Below, piece after piece: positions 48,612 to 58,999 of a DNA stretch of 64,000 bases. The notes beneath the pieces are model-generated. The model saw only the letters and a list, made by a program, of their open reading frames with translations. It was not told the origin of the DNA and did no database searches. The first letter of the stretch is position 1. The number at the start of each line of letters is the position of its first letter. The DNA lies in assembly GCF_006716315.1 (NCBI RefSeq), contig NZ_VFOV01000001.1, positions 3,054,501-3,118,500 on the forward strand, read 5' to 3'. Both the position numbers and the translations under genes were made by a program. The DNA comes from Nocardioides albertanoniae (GTDB taxonomy: Bacteria; Actinomycetota; Actinomycetes; Propionibacteriales; Nocardioidaceae).

Positions 48612-49712
48612 ATGTCGGCCGAAGGACTACCGCTTGATCCGGACCAGCTCGAGGAGCAGGCACCGGACGAGGCTGGACCCGTCCTTCTTCGGCTCATCTC
48701 GGTCAGTGACGACGGCCTACGCATGCTCCTCGTGGACGACGACGAGCGTGAATACACCGCCGACATCGACGACCGTCTCCGTGCAGCACTCGAGGCTGTG
48801 TCGACCCGCCGATCGGAGCAAACCGTGAACAAGACACCGAGCAGCAGCCTGCGGCCCCGTGACATCCAGACCCGCATCCGCGCGGGCGAGAGTGCCGAGG
48901 AGGTCGCCGCTGTCGCCGGCACCACGGTCGAGAAGATCTTGGCCTTCGCCGGCCCCGTCCTCGCCGAGCGCGTGCACATGGCGCAGCGTGCCCAGCAGGC
49001 ATCCGTACGCCGCAAGCCCGGCGAGGAGGCCCCGAGCACCGCCCGCACCCTGGGGCAGGCCGTCACGGCCCACTTCCAGGGCATGTACATCGACCCCGAG
49101 ACGGTCAGCTGGGACTCCTACCGTCGCCCCGACGGGCGCTGGAAGCTCACCGGCGAGTTCGAGACCGCCGACCGCTCCGGGATCGCCGAGCTGACCTACG
49201 ACGCCCCCGGCAACTACGTCGAGCTCGACAACGACGACGCCCGCTGGCTGACCGGAGAGAGGCTCGAGGCGCCCGCCCCCGAGCCGGAGCCGGTCACCGA
49301 CGACCTGCTGGCCGCTCGTCGGCGCCGGGCGAAGGCGCCCCAGGCTCCGAGCGCGCCCGCCCCGGCTGCCCCGCCGGCGGCGTCCGCTCCCGCGACCCCG
49401 GCAGGCCCGGCCACTCCTCCCCCTGCCGCCAAGCCGGCCAGACCGGCCAAGGCACCCAAGCGAGCCTCGGCCGCCGTCGACACCCCGCTCGAGGCGTTCC
49501 TCGACGAGGAGGCTCCGAGCGGCAAGCAGCAGCCCGCCCCGGCCGAGCCCGAGGCGGGGCCCGAGACCACGGAGCCGGCCGCAGCTGCACCTGAGCAGCC
49601 CGAGCCCGCCCCGGAGGAGCCGAAGCCGGCGAAGAAGTCGTCGTCGCGCCGCAAGCGCGCCTCGGTGCCGAGCTGGGACGAGATCATGTTCGGCGGCGGC
49701 AAGCAGGAATAG
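48612..49712 (+). CDS. sepH: Cell division protein SepH
   Basis: A 366-residue SepH (DUF3071) protein, an actinobacterial FtsZ-binding factor that promotes Z-ring assembly. The conserved N-terminal domain spans residues 22-190 (VLLRLISVSDDGLRMLLVDD, SLRPRDIQTRIRAGESAEEV with a helix-turn-helix-like VAAVAGTTVEKILAFAGPVL, and WDSYRRPDGRWKLTGEFE). A long Pro/Ala-rich disordered linker leads to the conserved C-terminus VPSWDEIMFGGGK. AGAGG precedes the ATG at 48612. Monocistronic, with stem-loops downstream. Confidence 0.93.
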   Translation: MSAEGLPLDPDQLEEQAPDEAGPVLLRLISVSDDGLRMLLVDDDEREYTADIDDRLRAALEAVSTRRSEQTVNKTPSSSLRPRDIQTRIRAGESAEEVAAVAGTTVEKILAFAGPVLAERVHMAQRAQQASVRRKPGEEAPSTARTLGQAVTAHFQGMYIDPETVSWDSYRRPDGRWKLTGEFETADRSGIAELTYDAPGNYVELDNDDARWLTGERLEAPAPEPEPVTDDLLAARRRRAKAPQAPSAPAPAAPPAASAPATPAGPATPPPAAKPARPAKAPKRASAAVDTPLEAFLDEEAPSGKQQPAPAEPEAGPETTEPAAAAPEQPEPAPEEPKPAKKSSSRRKRASVPSWDEIMFGGGKQE

Positions 49713-49741
49713 CCCCGGTTCCTCAACCGAGCGCTCCCGTT

Positions 49742-49768
49742 CACGGACCGGCCATCGGCCGGTCCGTG
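49742..49768 (+). terminator. Terminator hairpin after sepH
   Basis: Twelve-bp arms CACGGACCGGCC (49742-49753) and GGCCGGTCCGTG (49757-49768) are perfectly complementary around a 3-nt loop, 29 nt after the sepH stop. No T-run. Confidence 0.7.
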
Positions 49769-49780
49769 TCGCGTCGGCGA

Positions 49781-49811
49781 CCCGACCGGCCGATGTCCGT
49801 CACCGGTCGGG
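49781..49811 (+). terminator. Second hairpin between sepH and phoD
   Basis: CCCGACCGG (49781-49789) pairs with CCGGTCGGG (49803-49811) around a 13-nt loop. It follows the sepH terminator and may be a backup terminator or part of the phoD leader. Confidence 0.45.
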
Positions 49812-49887
49812 CAAGGGTCGGGTGACGTTCACACACCGCCGATGAAGTGGTGGAAGGCAGCTCTTCCACCCTTTCTCGGAGGCCCCG

Positions 49888-51555
49888 ATGCTCCTGCCCA
49901 CCCCACTGAGCCGACGCACGTTCGTCACCGCCTCGACCGTCTCCGCAGCGGTGATGCTGGGAACCGGTTCGATCCCCGCCGACGCGGTCACCACCCGGAG
50001 GACACCCTCCGTCGCCGGCTACCCGTTCACCTTGGGCGTCGCCTCCGGCGACCCGCTCCCCAACTCCGTGGTGCTCTGGACCCGGCTCGCCCCCGAGCCG
50101 CTCGCCCCCGATGGCTCGGGCGGGATGTTCCCCGAGCCCGTGAAGGTGCGCTGGCAGGTCGCCGAGGATCCGGCCTTCCGCAAGGTCGTCAAGGCGGGCA
50201 CCGTCACCGCCACGGCCGCGCTGGCCCACTCCGTCCACCCGGAGGTCTGGGGCCTGCGGCCCGGCCGCGACTACTGGTACCGCTTCTCGGCCGCCGGCGA
50301 GGTCAGCCCCACCGGGCACACCCGGACCGCTCCGGCGTACGGCTCGAAGCTGGCCGAGATGACCTTCGCCTTCGCCTCCTGCGCAAAGTGGGACGCGGGC
50401 TTCTTCACCGCCTACCAGCACCTGGCCGAGGAGGACGTCGACGTCGTCCTCCACCTCGGCGACTACCACTACGAGTACGGCATCGACGCCACCGGCGGCG
50501 ACCGCGGGGTGCCCGTCGGGAGCGACTTCGCCGGCGAGACGACGGACCTGCCGCGCTACCGGCTGCAGTACGGGCTGTGGAAGAGCGACCCCGACCTGAT
50601 CGCCGCCCACGCGGCGCACGCCTTCGTCGTCGCCCCCGACGACCACGAGATCGAGAACAACTGGGCCGACGAGACCCCGGAGGAGTCGAGCCAGTCCCCG
50701 GGCGAGCTGTGGATGCCGCGGCGTACGGCCGGCTTCCAGGCCTACTACGAGCACCTGCCCTTCCGCGCCAGCGCGCTTCCGCAGGGGCCGGACATGCAGA
50801 TCTACCGGCAGCTGCGCTACGGCGACCTGGTCGACTTCAACGTGCTCGACACCCGGCAGTACCGCGACGACCAGGCCTACGGCGACGGCTCCCGCCCCTC
50901 CTCCCCCGAGCTCACGCCCGACATCTACGACCCCTCGCGCTCGATGATGGGGCTGCACCAGGAGAAGTGGCTGCAGCGCAGCTGGCGCCAGTCGGGTGCC
51001 CGCTGGCAGGTTCTCGCCAACCAGGCTCCGATGGCCGAGACCGACCTCGATGACACCGACGCCAAGACCCTCTACATGGACCCCTGGGACGGCTACATCG
51101 CCAACCGCAACCGGCTCCTGGAGGGCGCCCGCACCGCCGGCGTCGAGAATCTGGTCGTCGTCACCGGCGACCGGCACCAGAACTACGCCTCCAACCTGCT
51201 CGCCGACTACGACGACCCGGAGTCGGCGGTCGTCGGCAGCGAGTTCGTCGGCACGTCGGTGACCAGCGGCGGAGACGGCGCCGACATGACCACCGGCGGC
51301 GAGGCGCTGCTGCGTGCCAACGACCACCTGAAGTTCTTCAACGGCCAACGCGGCTACGTGCGCGTCACGGTGACCCGCGAGACGCTCTCCAGCGACTACC
51401 GGGTGCTCCCCTACGTCACCAGGCGCGGCGCGCCGGTCTCCACCCGGGCGACGTACGTCGTCGAGAACGGTCGCCCCGGCGTGCAGCTGGACACCGAGGG
51501 CGCCGTCGTCGGCACCAATTACGCCGCGACCGAGATGCCGTCGCTCAACGGCTGA
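49888..51555 (+). CDS. phoD: Alkaline phosphatase D (PhoD-like), Tat-exported
   Basis: A 555-residue PhoD phosphodiesterase/phosphatase that frees phosphate from organic phosphates outside the cell. The twin-arginine signal is SRRTFVTASTVSAAVML. A PhoD N-terminal Ig-like domain follows (PFTLGVASGDPLPNSVVLWT). The metallophosphatase core has FASCAKWDAGFFTAYQHLAE, DVVLHLGDYHYEYG, VVAPDDHEIENNWADE and VVVTGDRHQNYASNLL, carrying the Ca/Fe ligands. GGAGG lies 7 nt before the ATG. No PHO box was identified in the 175-nt upstream region. Confidence 0.93.
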   Translation: MLLPTPLSRRTFVTASTVSAAVMLGTGSIPADAVTTRRTPSVAGYPFTLGVASGDPLPNSVVLWTRLAPEPLAPDGSGGMFPEPVKVRWQVAEDPAFRKVVKAGTVTATAALAHSVHPEVWGLRPGRDYWYRFSAAGEVSPTGHTRTAPAYGSKLAEMTFAFASCAKWDAGFFTAYQHLAEEDVDVVLHLGDYHYEYGIDATGGDRGVPVGSDFAGETTDLPRYRLQYGLWKSDPDLIAAHAAHAFVVAPDDHEIENNWADETPEESSQSPGELWMPRRTAGFQAYYEHLPFRASALPQGPDMQIYRQLRYGDLVDFNVLDTRQYRDDQAYGDGSRPSSPELTPDIYDPSRSMMGLHQEKWLQRSWRQSGARWQVLANQAPMAETDLDDTDAKTLYMDPWDGYIANRNRLLEGARTAGVENLVVVTGDRHQNYASNLLADYDDPESAVVGSEFVGTSVTSGGDGADMTTGGEALLRANDHLKFFNGQRGYVRVTVTRETLSSDYRVLPYVTRRGAPVSTRATYVVENGRPGVQLDTEGAVVGTNYAATEMPSLNG

Positions 51556-51570
51556 CCGCGCCGGTCGAGG

Positions 51571-52227
51571 TCAGCCGAACGGCAGCGGCTCGGGCGAGAG
51601 CGAGACCGACTTCGCCCGGGCCGCGGTCAGGCCGCGGCGGTGGTGCTGACGGCACAGCACCTCGTAGGAGACGGCGCTGGGGGCTGTGTCGGAGTCACCG
51701 TCGGTGTCGCCGACGACCACCTGGTCGCCTTCGGTGACGATGACGCCGTCTTCGACGCGGGCGTTGTGGGTGGCGCGCTTGCCGCACCAGCACAGCGCCT
51801 CCACCTGGAGCACCTCGGTGCGGTCGGCGAGCTCGACGAGACGAGCCGAGCCCGGGAACAGCCGGGTGCGGAAGTCGGTGAGGATGCCGAAGCAGAAGAC
51901 GTCGATCTGCAGCTCGTCGACGATCTTGGCCAGCTCCTGGATCTGGTCGGGCGTGTAGAACTGCGCCTCGTCACAGATGAGGTAGTCGACCCGCGCGCCG
52001 TGGGTCAGCGCACCGACGACGTACCTCCAGAAGTCGAAGTCGTCCGCGACCTCGATCGCGTCGTGGGTCAGGCCGAGGCGAGAGGTGACCACGGCCTCGC
52101 CGGAGCGGTCGTGGGCGGTGAAGATCCGGCCGATGCGGCCACGCGCGGCGTGGTTGTGGTTGGTCTGCAGCGCGAGGGTCGACTTGCCCGCGTCCATCGT
52201 CCCGGTCCAGAAGGTCAGCTCAGCCAC
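51571..52227 (-). CDS. tdk: Thymidine kinase
   Basis: A 218-residue type II thymidine kinase that salvages thymidine. It has P-loop ELTFWTGTMDAGKSTLALQT, Walker-B-like DYLICDEAQFYTPDQI, lasso-region residues LFPGSARLVELADR and zinc ligands CWCGKRATHN and VLCRQHH. The C-terminus is normal in length. The start is a GTG with TAGGAT 7 nt upstream and no ribosome-binding site, suggesting a leaderless message. It converges on phoD with 15 nt between the stops. Confidence 0.92.
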   Translation of the reverse strand: MAELTFWTGTMDAGKSTLALQTNHNHAARGRIGRIFTAHDRSGEAVVTSRLGLTHDAIEVADDFDFWRYVVGALTHGARVDYLICDEAQFYTPDQIQELAKIVDELQIDVFCFGILTDFRTRLFPGSARLVELADRTEVLQVEALCWCGKRATHNARVEDGVIVTEGDQVVVGDTDGDSDTAPSAVSYEVLCRQHHRRGLTAARAKSVSLSPEPLPFG

Positions 52228-52252
52228 GCGGAGGATCCTATGGCCTGAGGGG

Positions 52253-53377
52253 TCACGAGATCAGCAGCGGGATCAGCATCTCGTCGGGTGTCAGCGACCC
52301 GTGCAGCCCCACCAGCGTCGTCTCGTAGTGGAACAGGTGCGTGGAGACGACCGCATGCTCGCCGTGGGAGGCGACGACGACGTCGCCCAGACGCGGCAGC
52401 ACCGACGGGGTGACCGGGCCGAACCAGCCACGGCGGATCGCCGACTCCCGGCTCATCACGTCGGCCTTGTCGCCGAGCACCTCCGACCAGGTCGCGACCA
52501 CGTCTTCGACCGCTCCGCGGGAGCAGTAGAGGTGGCGGAAGCGGGCCTCTCCCCCGACCAGCGCGACGCCGTCGCCGAGCTCGGGGAAGTCGTCGATGTC
52601 GGTGCGCGCCTCGTAGGGCGAGTCGACCATGCCGTGGTCGGCGAGCACCAGCAGGCGCACCGACGGGTCGAGCGCGTCGCGCAGCTGCTCGGCCTCGGCA
52701 TCGATCATCGAGAGCTGCTGCAGCCAGGGCGAGGAGGCGACGCCGTAGCGGTGGCCGGTCCAGTCGAGGTCGCCGTCGTAGAGGTAGGTCAGCGACCCCG
52801 GCACCTTCGAGAGCGCCACCGCCGACGCGATCCGCTCCCCCACCCGGTCGGCGCCGACGAACTCGGCACCCCGATGGGCCGCCACGGTGAGCCCGGAGCC
52901 ACCGAAGGCACGCTTGTTGATCACCGTGACCGGCACCCCGGCCTCCCCCAGCCGCTGGAAGACGGTCTGGTTGGGCTGCCACTCGACGGGATCGACGTCC
53001 TTGGGCCACTGCAGCGCGTTGAGCAGGTGCTCGGTGCCGGGGATCCGCGAGGTGTAGCCGACCAGCCCGTGGCCGCCCGGAGCCAGCCCGGTGCCGAAGG
53101 AGGTCAGGCTGGTCGCCGTCGTCGACGGCACACCGGCCGTGCCCGGCGCCTGCTCCTCGGCCAGCGAAGCCAGGAACGGGGCGGCGTGGGCATAGCGGCG
53201 CAGCAGGTTGGTGCCCATCCCGTCGACCAGGAACACGACGTACGCCGCCGCGGAGGGCAGCTCGAGACCGGGTCGGCCGTCGGGGGTGCCCAGGGAGACG
53301 TCCAGGGCGGCCGCCACGGCCGGCAGGACATCACCCAGCGAGCGCTCCCCGTAGGCGGGGGCGAGAAAACCGGCCAC
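52253..53377 (-). CDS. Alkaline phosphatase superfamily protein (nucleotide pyrophosphatase/phosphodiesterase type)
   Basis: A 374-residue metal-dependent phosphodiesterase. The first metal site is AYVVFLVDGMGTNLLRRYAH; the nucleophile Thr is in AGVPSTTATSLTSFGTGLAP. LTYLYDGDLDWTGHRYGVAS holds further ligands, and VLADHGMVDSPYEARTDID and VVASHGEHAVVSTHLFHYET hold the Asp/His pairs. Substrates of this family include nucleotides, phosphonoacetate and lipids. There is no signal peptide, so it appears cytoplasmic. It starts with GTG 5 nt after the DUF5998 gene and is probably cotranscribed. Confidence 0.85.
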   Translation of the reverse strand: MAGFLAPAYGERSLGDVLPAVAAALDVSLGTPDGRPGLELPSAAAYVVFLVDGMGTNLLRRYAHAAPFLASLAEEQAPGTAGVPSTTATSLTSFGTGLAPGGHGLVGYTSRIPGTEHLLNALQWPKDVDPVEWQPNQTVFQRLGEAGVPVTVINKRAFGGSGLTVAAHRGAEFVGADRVGERIASAVALSKVPGSLTYLYDGDLDWTGHRYGVASSPWLQQLSMIDAEAEQLRDALDPSVRLLVLADHGMVDSPYEARTDIDDFPELGDGVALVGGEARFRHLYCSRGAVEDVVATWSEVLGDKADVMSRESAIRRGWFGPVTPSVLPRLGDVVVASHGEHAVVSTHLFHYETTLVGLHGSLTPDEMLIPLLIS

Positions 53378-53382
53378 GGGTC

Positions 53383-53967
53383 CTACCGGCGGTGGGTGCG
53401 TGCCGAGAGCGATTCCGCGAAGGCCAGCATGCGGCCGACCGAGTCGTGGCCGTCAGCGGCGGCCGAGACACGCAGCGAGAAGTCGTCGGGGGTGAGCACG
53501 CCGGTGTAGCCGTGGTCGGCGTCGCAGTTGGGGTCGGAGCAGCCGGCCGGCTCGAGGTCGACGCGGTTGACGCCGCCCCAGCCGATCGTCATGACCGCTT
53601 CGGCGGCCTTGCTCGGGCCGCTGGTCGGGTTGGCGATCATCCGGGTCACCACCACGGAGGTCACCGAGTCGATGCGTACGGCCTCGGTCGAGGTGGAGGT
53701 GTAGGGCTCGGGCAGCAGGTCGTCACCCGCGTGCTCGTCGGTGTGGGCCAGGATCAGCCGCGACGGGGTCAGCACCAGCACGGAGAGGTGGCGACGCACC
53801 TCGTCACGGTCGAAGGTCGGCTCGTGGTGCAGGAAGAAGGCGACCACCTTCTCGCCCGCGACCGCGGAGGCGACACAGTCGGCCACCACCTCGGGGTAGT
53901 AGCCGGTGCGGTCGATCTCGGCGCGCAGGTCGTCGGCGCGGTCGAGATCATCGGTGCGGGTGCTCAT
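53383..53967 (-). CDS. DUF5998 family protein
   Basis: A 194-residue actinobacterial protein of unknown function. It has YYPEVVADCVASAVAGEKVV, FFLHHEPTFDRDEVRRHLSV and LVLTPSRLILAHTDEHAGDD, giving a PH-domain-like strand pattern. A cysteine pair follows in AGCSDPNCDADHGYTG. These features match DUF5998. GGAAGGATGGGG precedes the ATG. It lies 5 nt upstream of the phosphodiesterase gene, a pairing worth noting since both are uncharacterised. Confidence 0.8.
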   Translation of the reverse strand: MSTRTDDLDRADDLRAEIDRTGYYPEVVADCVASAVAGEKVVAFFLHHEPTFDRDEVRRHLSVLVLTPSRLILAHTDEHAGDDLLPEPYTSTSTEAVRIDSVTSVVVTRMIANPTSGPSKAAEAVMTIGWGGVNRVDLEPAGCSDPNCDADHGYTGVLTPDDFSLRVSAAADGHDSVGRMLAFAESLSARTHRR

Positions 53968-54036
53968 GCCCCCATCCTTCCACGGCCCGTCACAGGCCGC
54001 CTACCCACAGCCCGCAGGCACGCGGCCGCGGAACCC

Positions 54037-54067
54037 TTGACCTCAAGTTCACTTAAGATATTAGCGT
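54037..54067 (+). promoter_or_regulatory. Predicted leaderless promoter and operator of the MarR-like gene
   Basis: TTGACC (54037-54042) and TAGCGT (54062-54067) are separated by 19 nt, with the ATG 7 nt after the -10. Between them lies TCAAGTTCACTTAAG, an imperfect dyad (AAGT/ACTT) typical of MarR autoregulation sites. Confidence 0.4.
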
Positions 54068-54074
54068 CTCTCGC

Positions 54075-54557
54075 ATGACCACTACTGACACCGACGCAGG
54101 CACCCAGACTCCGCCGACAGGCGCATCGATGCCCGCCGGGTACGTGACAGGCGTTGCGTACGAAGCCATCATCGCCTTCATCCGGAGCCAGCAGGAGGAC
54201 CGCGGATACACGCAGCCACAGTTCTGGTTGCTCCGGAACCTGTCGCCGAACGACCTCTCACCCGATGGCCGCGGCATGTCGATCGCCGAGCTGCGGGACG
54301 CGATGAGCACCTACCTCCGGAAGGAGGACGACCTCGAGTCCGAAGCGCGGGTGCTGCTGGAGAAGGGGTGGCTGGAGCGGGACGAGAGCGATCACCTCTC
54401 GATCACACCGACCGGTGAGACTGCCCTCGCTGGGCTCAAGCAGTTCGCGCCGGCCATCCGCGCGATGCTTCACCAGGGGATCGACGACGCCGACTACGCG
54501 ACGACCGTTCGAGTGCTCACGCAGCTGATCGAGAACGCCGGTGGTCGGCTGTCCTGA
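54075..54557 (+). CDS. MarR-like winged-helix regulator
   Basis: A 160-residue protein with a MarR-like helical framework and wing: YVTGVAYEAIIAFIRSQQED, FWLLRNLSPNDLSPDGRGMS, IAELRDAMSTYLRKEDDLES and LLEKGWLERDESDHLSITPT, then ETALAGLKQFAPAIRAML. It is probably a dimeric repressor. The ATG at 54075 has a TAGCGT -10 element 7 nt upstream. The insertion in the recognition-helix region is longer than usual. It converges on the GNAT-ACS gene, so its target is likely its own promoter or a distant gene. Confidence 0.72.
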   Translation: MTTTDTDAGTQTPPTGASMPAGYVTGVAYEAIIAFIRSQQEDRGYTQPQFWLLRNLSPNDLSPDGRGMSIAELRDAMSTYLRKEDDLESEARVLLEKGWLERDESDHLSITPTGETALAGLKQFAPAIRAMLHQGIDDADYATTVRVLTQLIENAGGRLS

Positions 54558-54580
54558 TCGGCCGCTCGCCCCTCGGCCGA

Positions 54581-57283
<2,703 letters not shown>

Positions 57284-57332
57284 GAGAGAAATCTAGCCGG
57301 AGACACCAGCCCCCGCGCGCAGCAGCCGCCCG

Positions 57333-57560
57333 TCAATGGTGAACGACGTTGGCGCGGTCACGCTTGTTGAGCACCTGCCAGCCGTCGTAGTCCCAGGTGC
57401 GCGCCAGCTTCTGCGCGTGCCGGGGAGCGTCGCCCTCGTGGTTGCGGATGACGAGCTCGCGGATGGCGAAGTCGACCGCCTCCTGGGTCGTCGTGGCGCC
57501 GGAGATCCGCTGGACCTCCGCGAGCAGCTCGGCGTCGAGCTCGATCTGGGTGACAGCCAT
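57333..57560 (-). CDS. VapB-type antitoxin-like protein (orphan)
   Basis: A 75-residue protein with the VapB/DUF2191 ribbon-helix-helix pattern: MAVTQIELDAELLAEVQRIS is strand and helix 1, and TTTQEAVDFAIRELVIRNHE is helix 2. A basic tail follows (HAQKLARTWDYDGWQVLNKR). GGAGGTG precedes the ATG by 7 nt. No PIN-domain toxin gene lies on either side, so it is an orphan antitoxin or a small DNA-binding regulator. Confidence 0.75.
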   Translation of the reverse strand: MAVTQIELDAELLAEVQRISGATTTQEAVDFAIRELVIRNHEGDAPRHAQKLARTWDYDGWQVLNKRDRANVVHH

Positions 57561-57651
57561 CTTCAAGCACCTCCATGTGCGTTGAATCGGTGACTCCTGG
57601 ACGGTTTGTTCTACATCACCAATGTACGCGGATGTGCGGCCTAGGGAAGAC

Positions 57652-58887
57652 CTACGTGCCGAGCCGGACCGGGAGAGCGGCCAGGTCGTTCTGGGTGAGG
57701 ACCGGGAGATGGTGCAGGTCGGCGTCGGGCACGGCGAGACTGATGTCGGGAAACCTCGCGAATAGGGCAGGCAGCGCGATGGCGGCCTCGAGGCGGGCGA
57801 GGGCGGCGCCAGGACAGATGTGGGGGCCGTGGCCGAAGGAGATGTTGCGGGCGGCGGTCGCGCGGGCGGCGTCGAACTCGTCGGCGTCCTCGCCGTGGAC
57901 GGTGAGGTCGCGGCCGATCGCGCGGTAGGAGATCACCACGCCCTCGCCCTTCTCGATGAGCGTCTCCCCCACCGCGATGTCCTCGGTGGCGAACCGCATC
58001 AGCAGGTGGCTGACCGGGCCGTCCCAGCGCAGGGTCTCCTCGATCACCTGGCCCCAGCTGATCTCCCCGCTCAGGACGCGGGTGAGCTGGTCGGGGTGGG
58101 TCAGCAGGGCGCGTGCGGCCGAGACGATCAGGCTGACCGTGGTCTCGTGTCCCGCCGCCACCAGGGAACGCAGGTTGCCCTCGACCTCTTCCTCGCTCAG
58201 CGGCACACCGCCCTCCTCGGCGCGCATGAGTGCGCTGGTCAGGTCATCGGTGGGGTGCACGGTGCGCTGCCTGACCATCGTGGTGAAGTGGGCCTTGATC
58301 TCCTCGATGACCTCGAGCCGCTCGGTCTGAGGAGTGGTGAGGGAGAAGAACTTCCTCCACTGCGCGAGCTGCCACGGATGGTCGGCGCGGTCGACGCCCA
58401 TCAGCTCGCTGACCACCCGCATCGGCAGCGGGTAGGCGAACACCTCCTTCAGGTCCACCACCTCACCTGCCGCTCCGGCAGCGGCGAGATCGTCGAGCAG
58501 CTCGGTGGTGAACCGCTCGATCAGCGGCCGCAGCGCACCCAGCCGTCGCGGGCTGAGCGCACGGCTGGTCTTGATCCGGAGCCTCCGGTGCTCGGCGCCG
58601 TCGACGGTGAACATCGACCGTCCGGTGTCGACCATGCTGATCAGCGGCCATTCCCGGGTCACCTCGCCCGAGGTCCACCGGCTCCAGGCGTCGATGTCCT
58701 TGACCAGCCGGGGGTCGACGAGCAGTCGCCGCGCGACCTGATGATCGCTGACCGTCCAGGCCGGCACACCGAGCAGCTCGATCCGGACCACCGGCCCTTC
58801 CGTGCGCAGCCGGGCGGTCTCGCCGGCGCGGTCGGCGACCATCGGGTCGAGCGCGAAGGGACAGCCTTCTGTGGGGGATGTGCTCAC
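57652..58887 (-). CDS. Cytochrome P450
   Basis: A 411-residue bacterial class I P450. The I-helix oxygen-binding motif is LVAAGHETTVSLIV, the K-helix ExxR is in VIEETLRWDGPVSH, and the haem loop FGHGPHICPGAALARLEAAI carries the Cys ligand near residue 357. It resembles actinobacterial CYP105/CYP107-like enzymes in length and C-terminus. AGGAGG 7 nt upstream marks the GTG start at 58887. No ferredoxin or reductase gene is adjacent. It is divergent from parC; the substrate is unknown. Confidence 0.92.
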   Translation of the reverse strand: MSTSPTEGCPFALDPMVADRAGETARLRTEGPVVRIELLGVPAWTVSDHQVARRLLVDPRLVKDIDAWSRWTSGEVTREWPLISMVDTGRSMFTVDGAEHRRLRIKTSRALSPRRLGALRPLIERFTTELLDDLAAAGAAGEVVDLKEVFAYPLPMRVVSELMGVDRADHPWQLAQWRKFFSLTTPQTERLEVIEEIKAHFTTMVRQRTVHPTDDLTSALMRAEEGGVPLSEEEVEGNLRSLVAAGHETTVSLIVSAARALLTHPDQLTRVLSGEISWGQVIEETLRWDGPVSHLLMRFATEDIAVGETLIEKGEGVVISYRAIGRDLTVHGEDADEFDAARATAARNISFGHGPHICPGAALARLEAAIALPALFARFPDISLAVPDADLHHLPVLTQNDLAALPVRLGT

Positions 58888-58999
58888 CGCGTACCTCCTG
58901 TCGGGGCGCTCCAGGACTATTCCGTACGCGGCACCGACCTGTCCCGACTTCGCCCCAACCGGCGAGCCCGGTGTGAGACTCGCACAAGGATTCGAGACA

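Noticed and set aside
49742..49811. Paired hairpins as an attachment site or REP element
   Set aside because: Their position directly after sepH and perfect stems fit transcription termination. No integrase or repeated copies are seen in the window.
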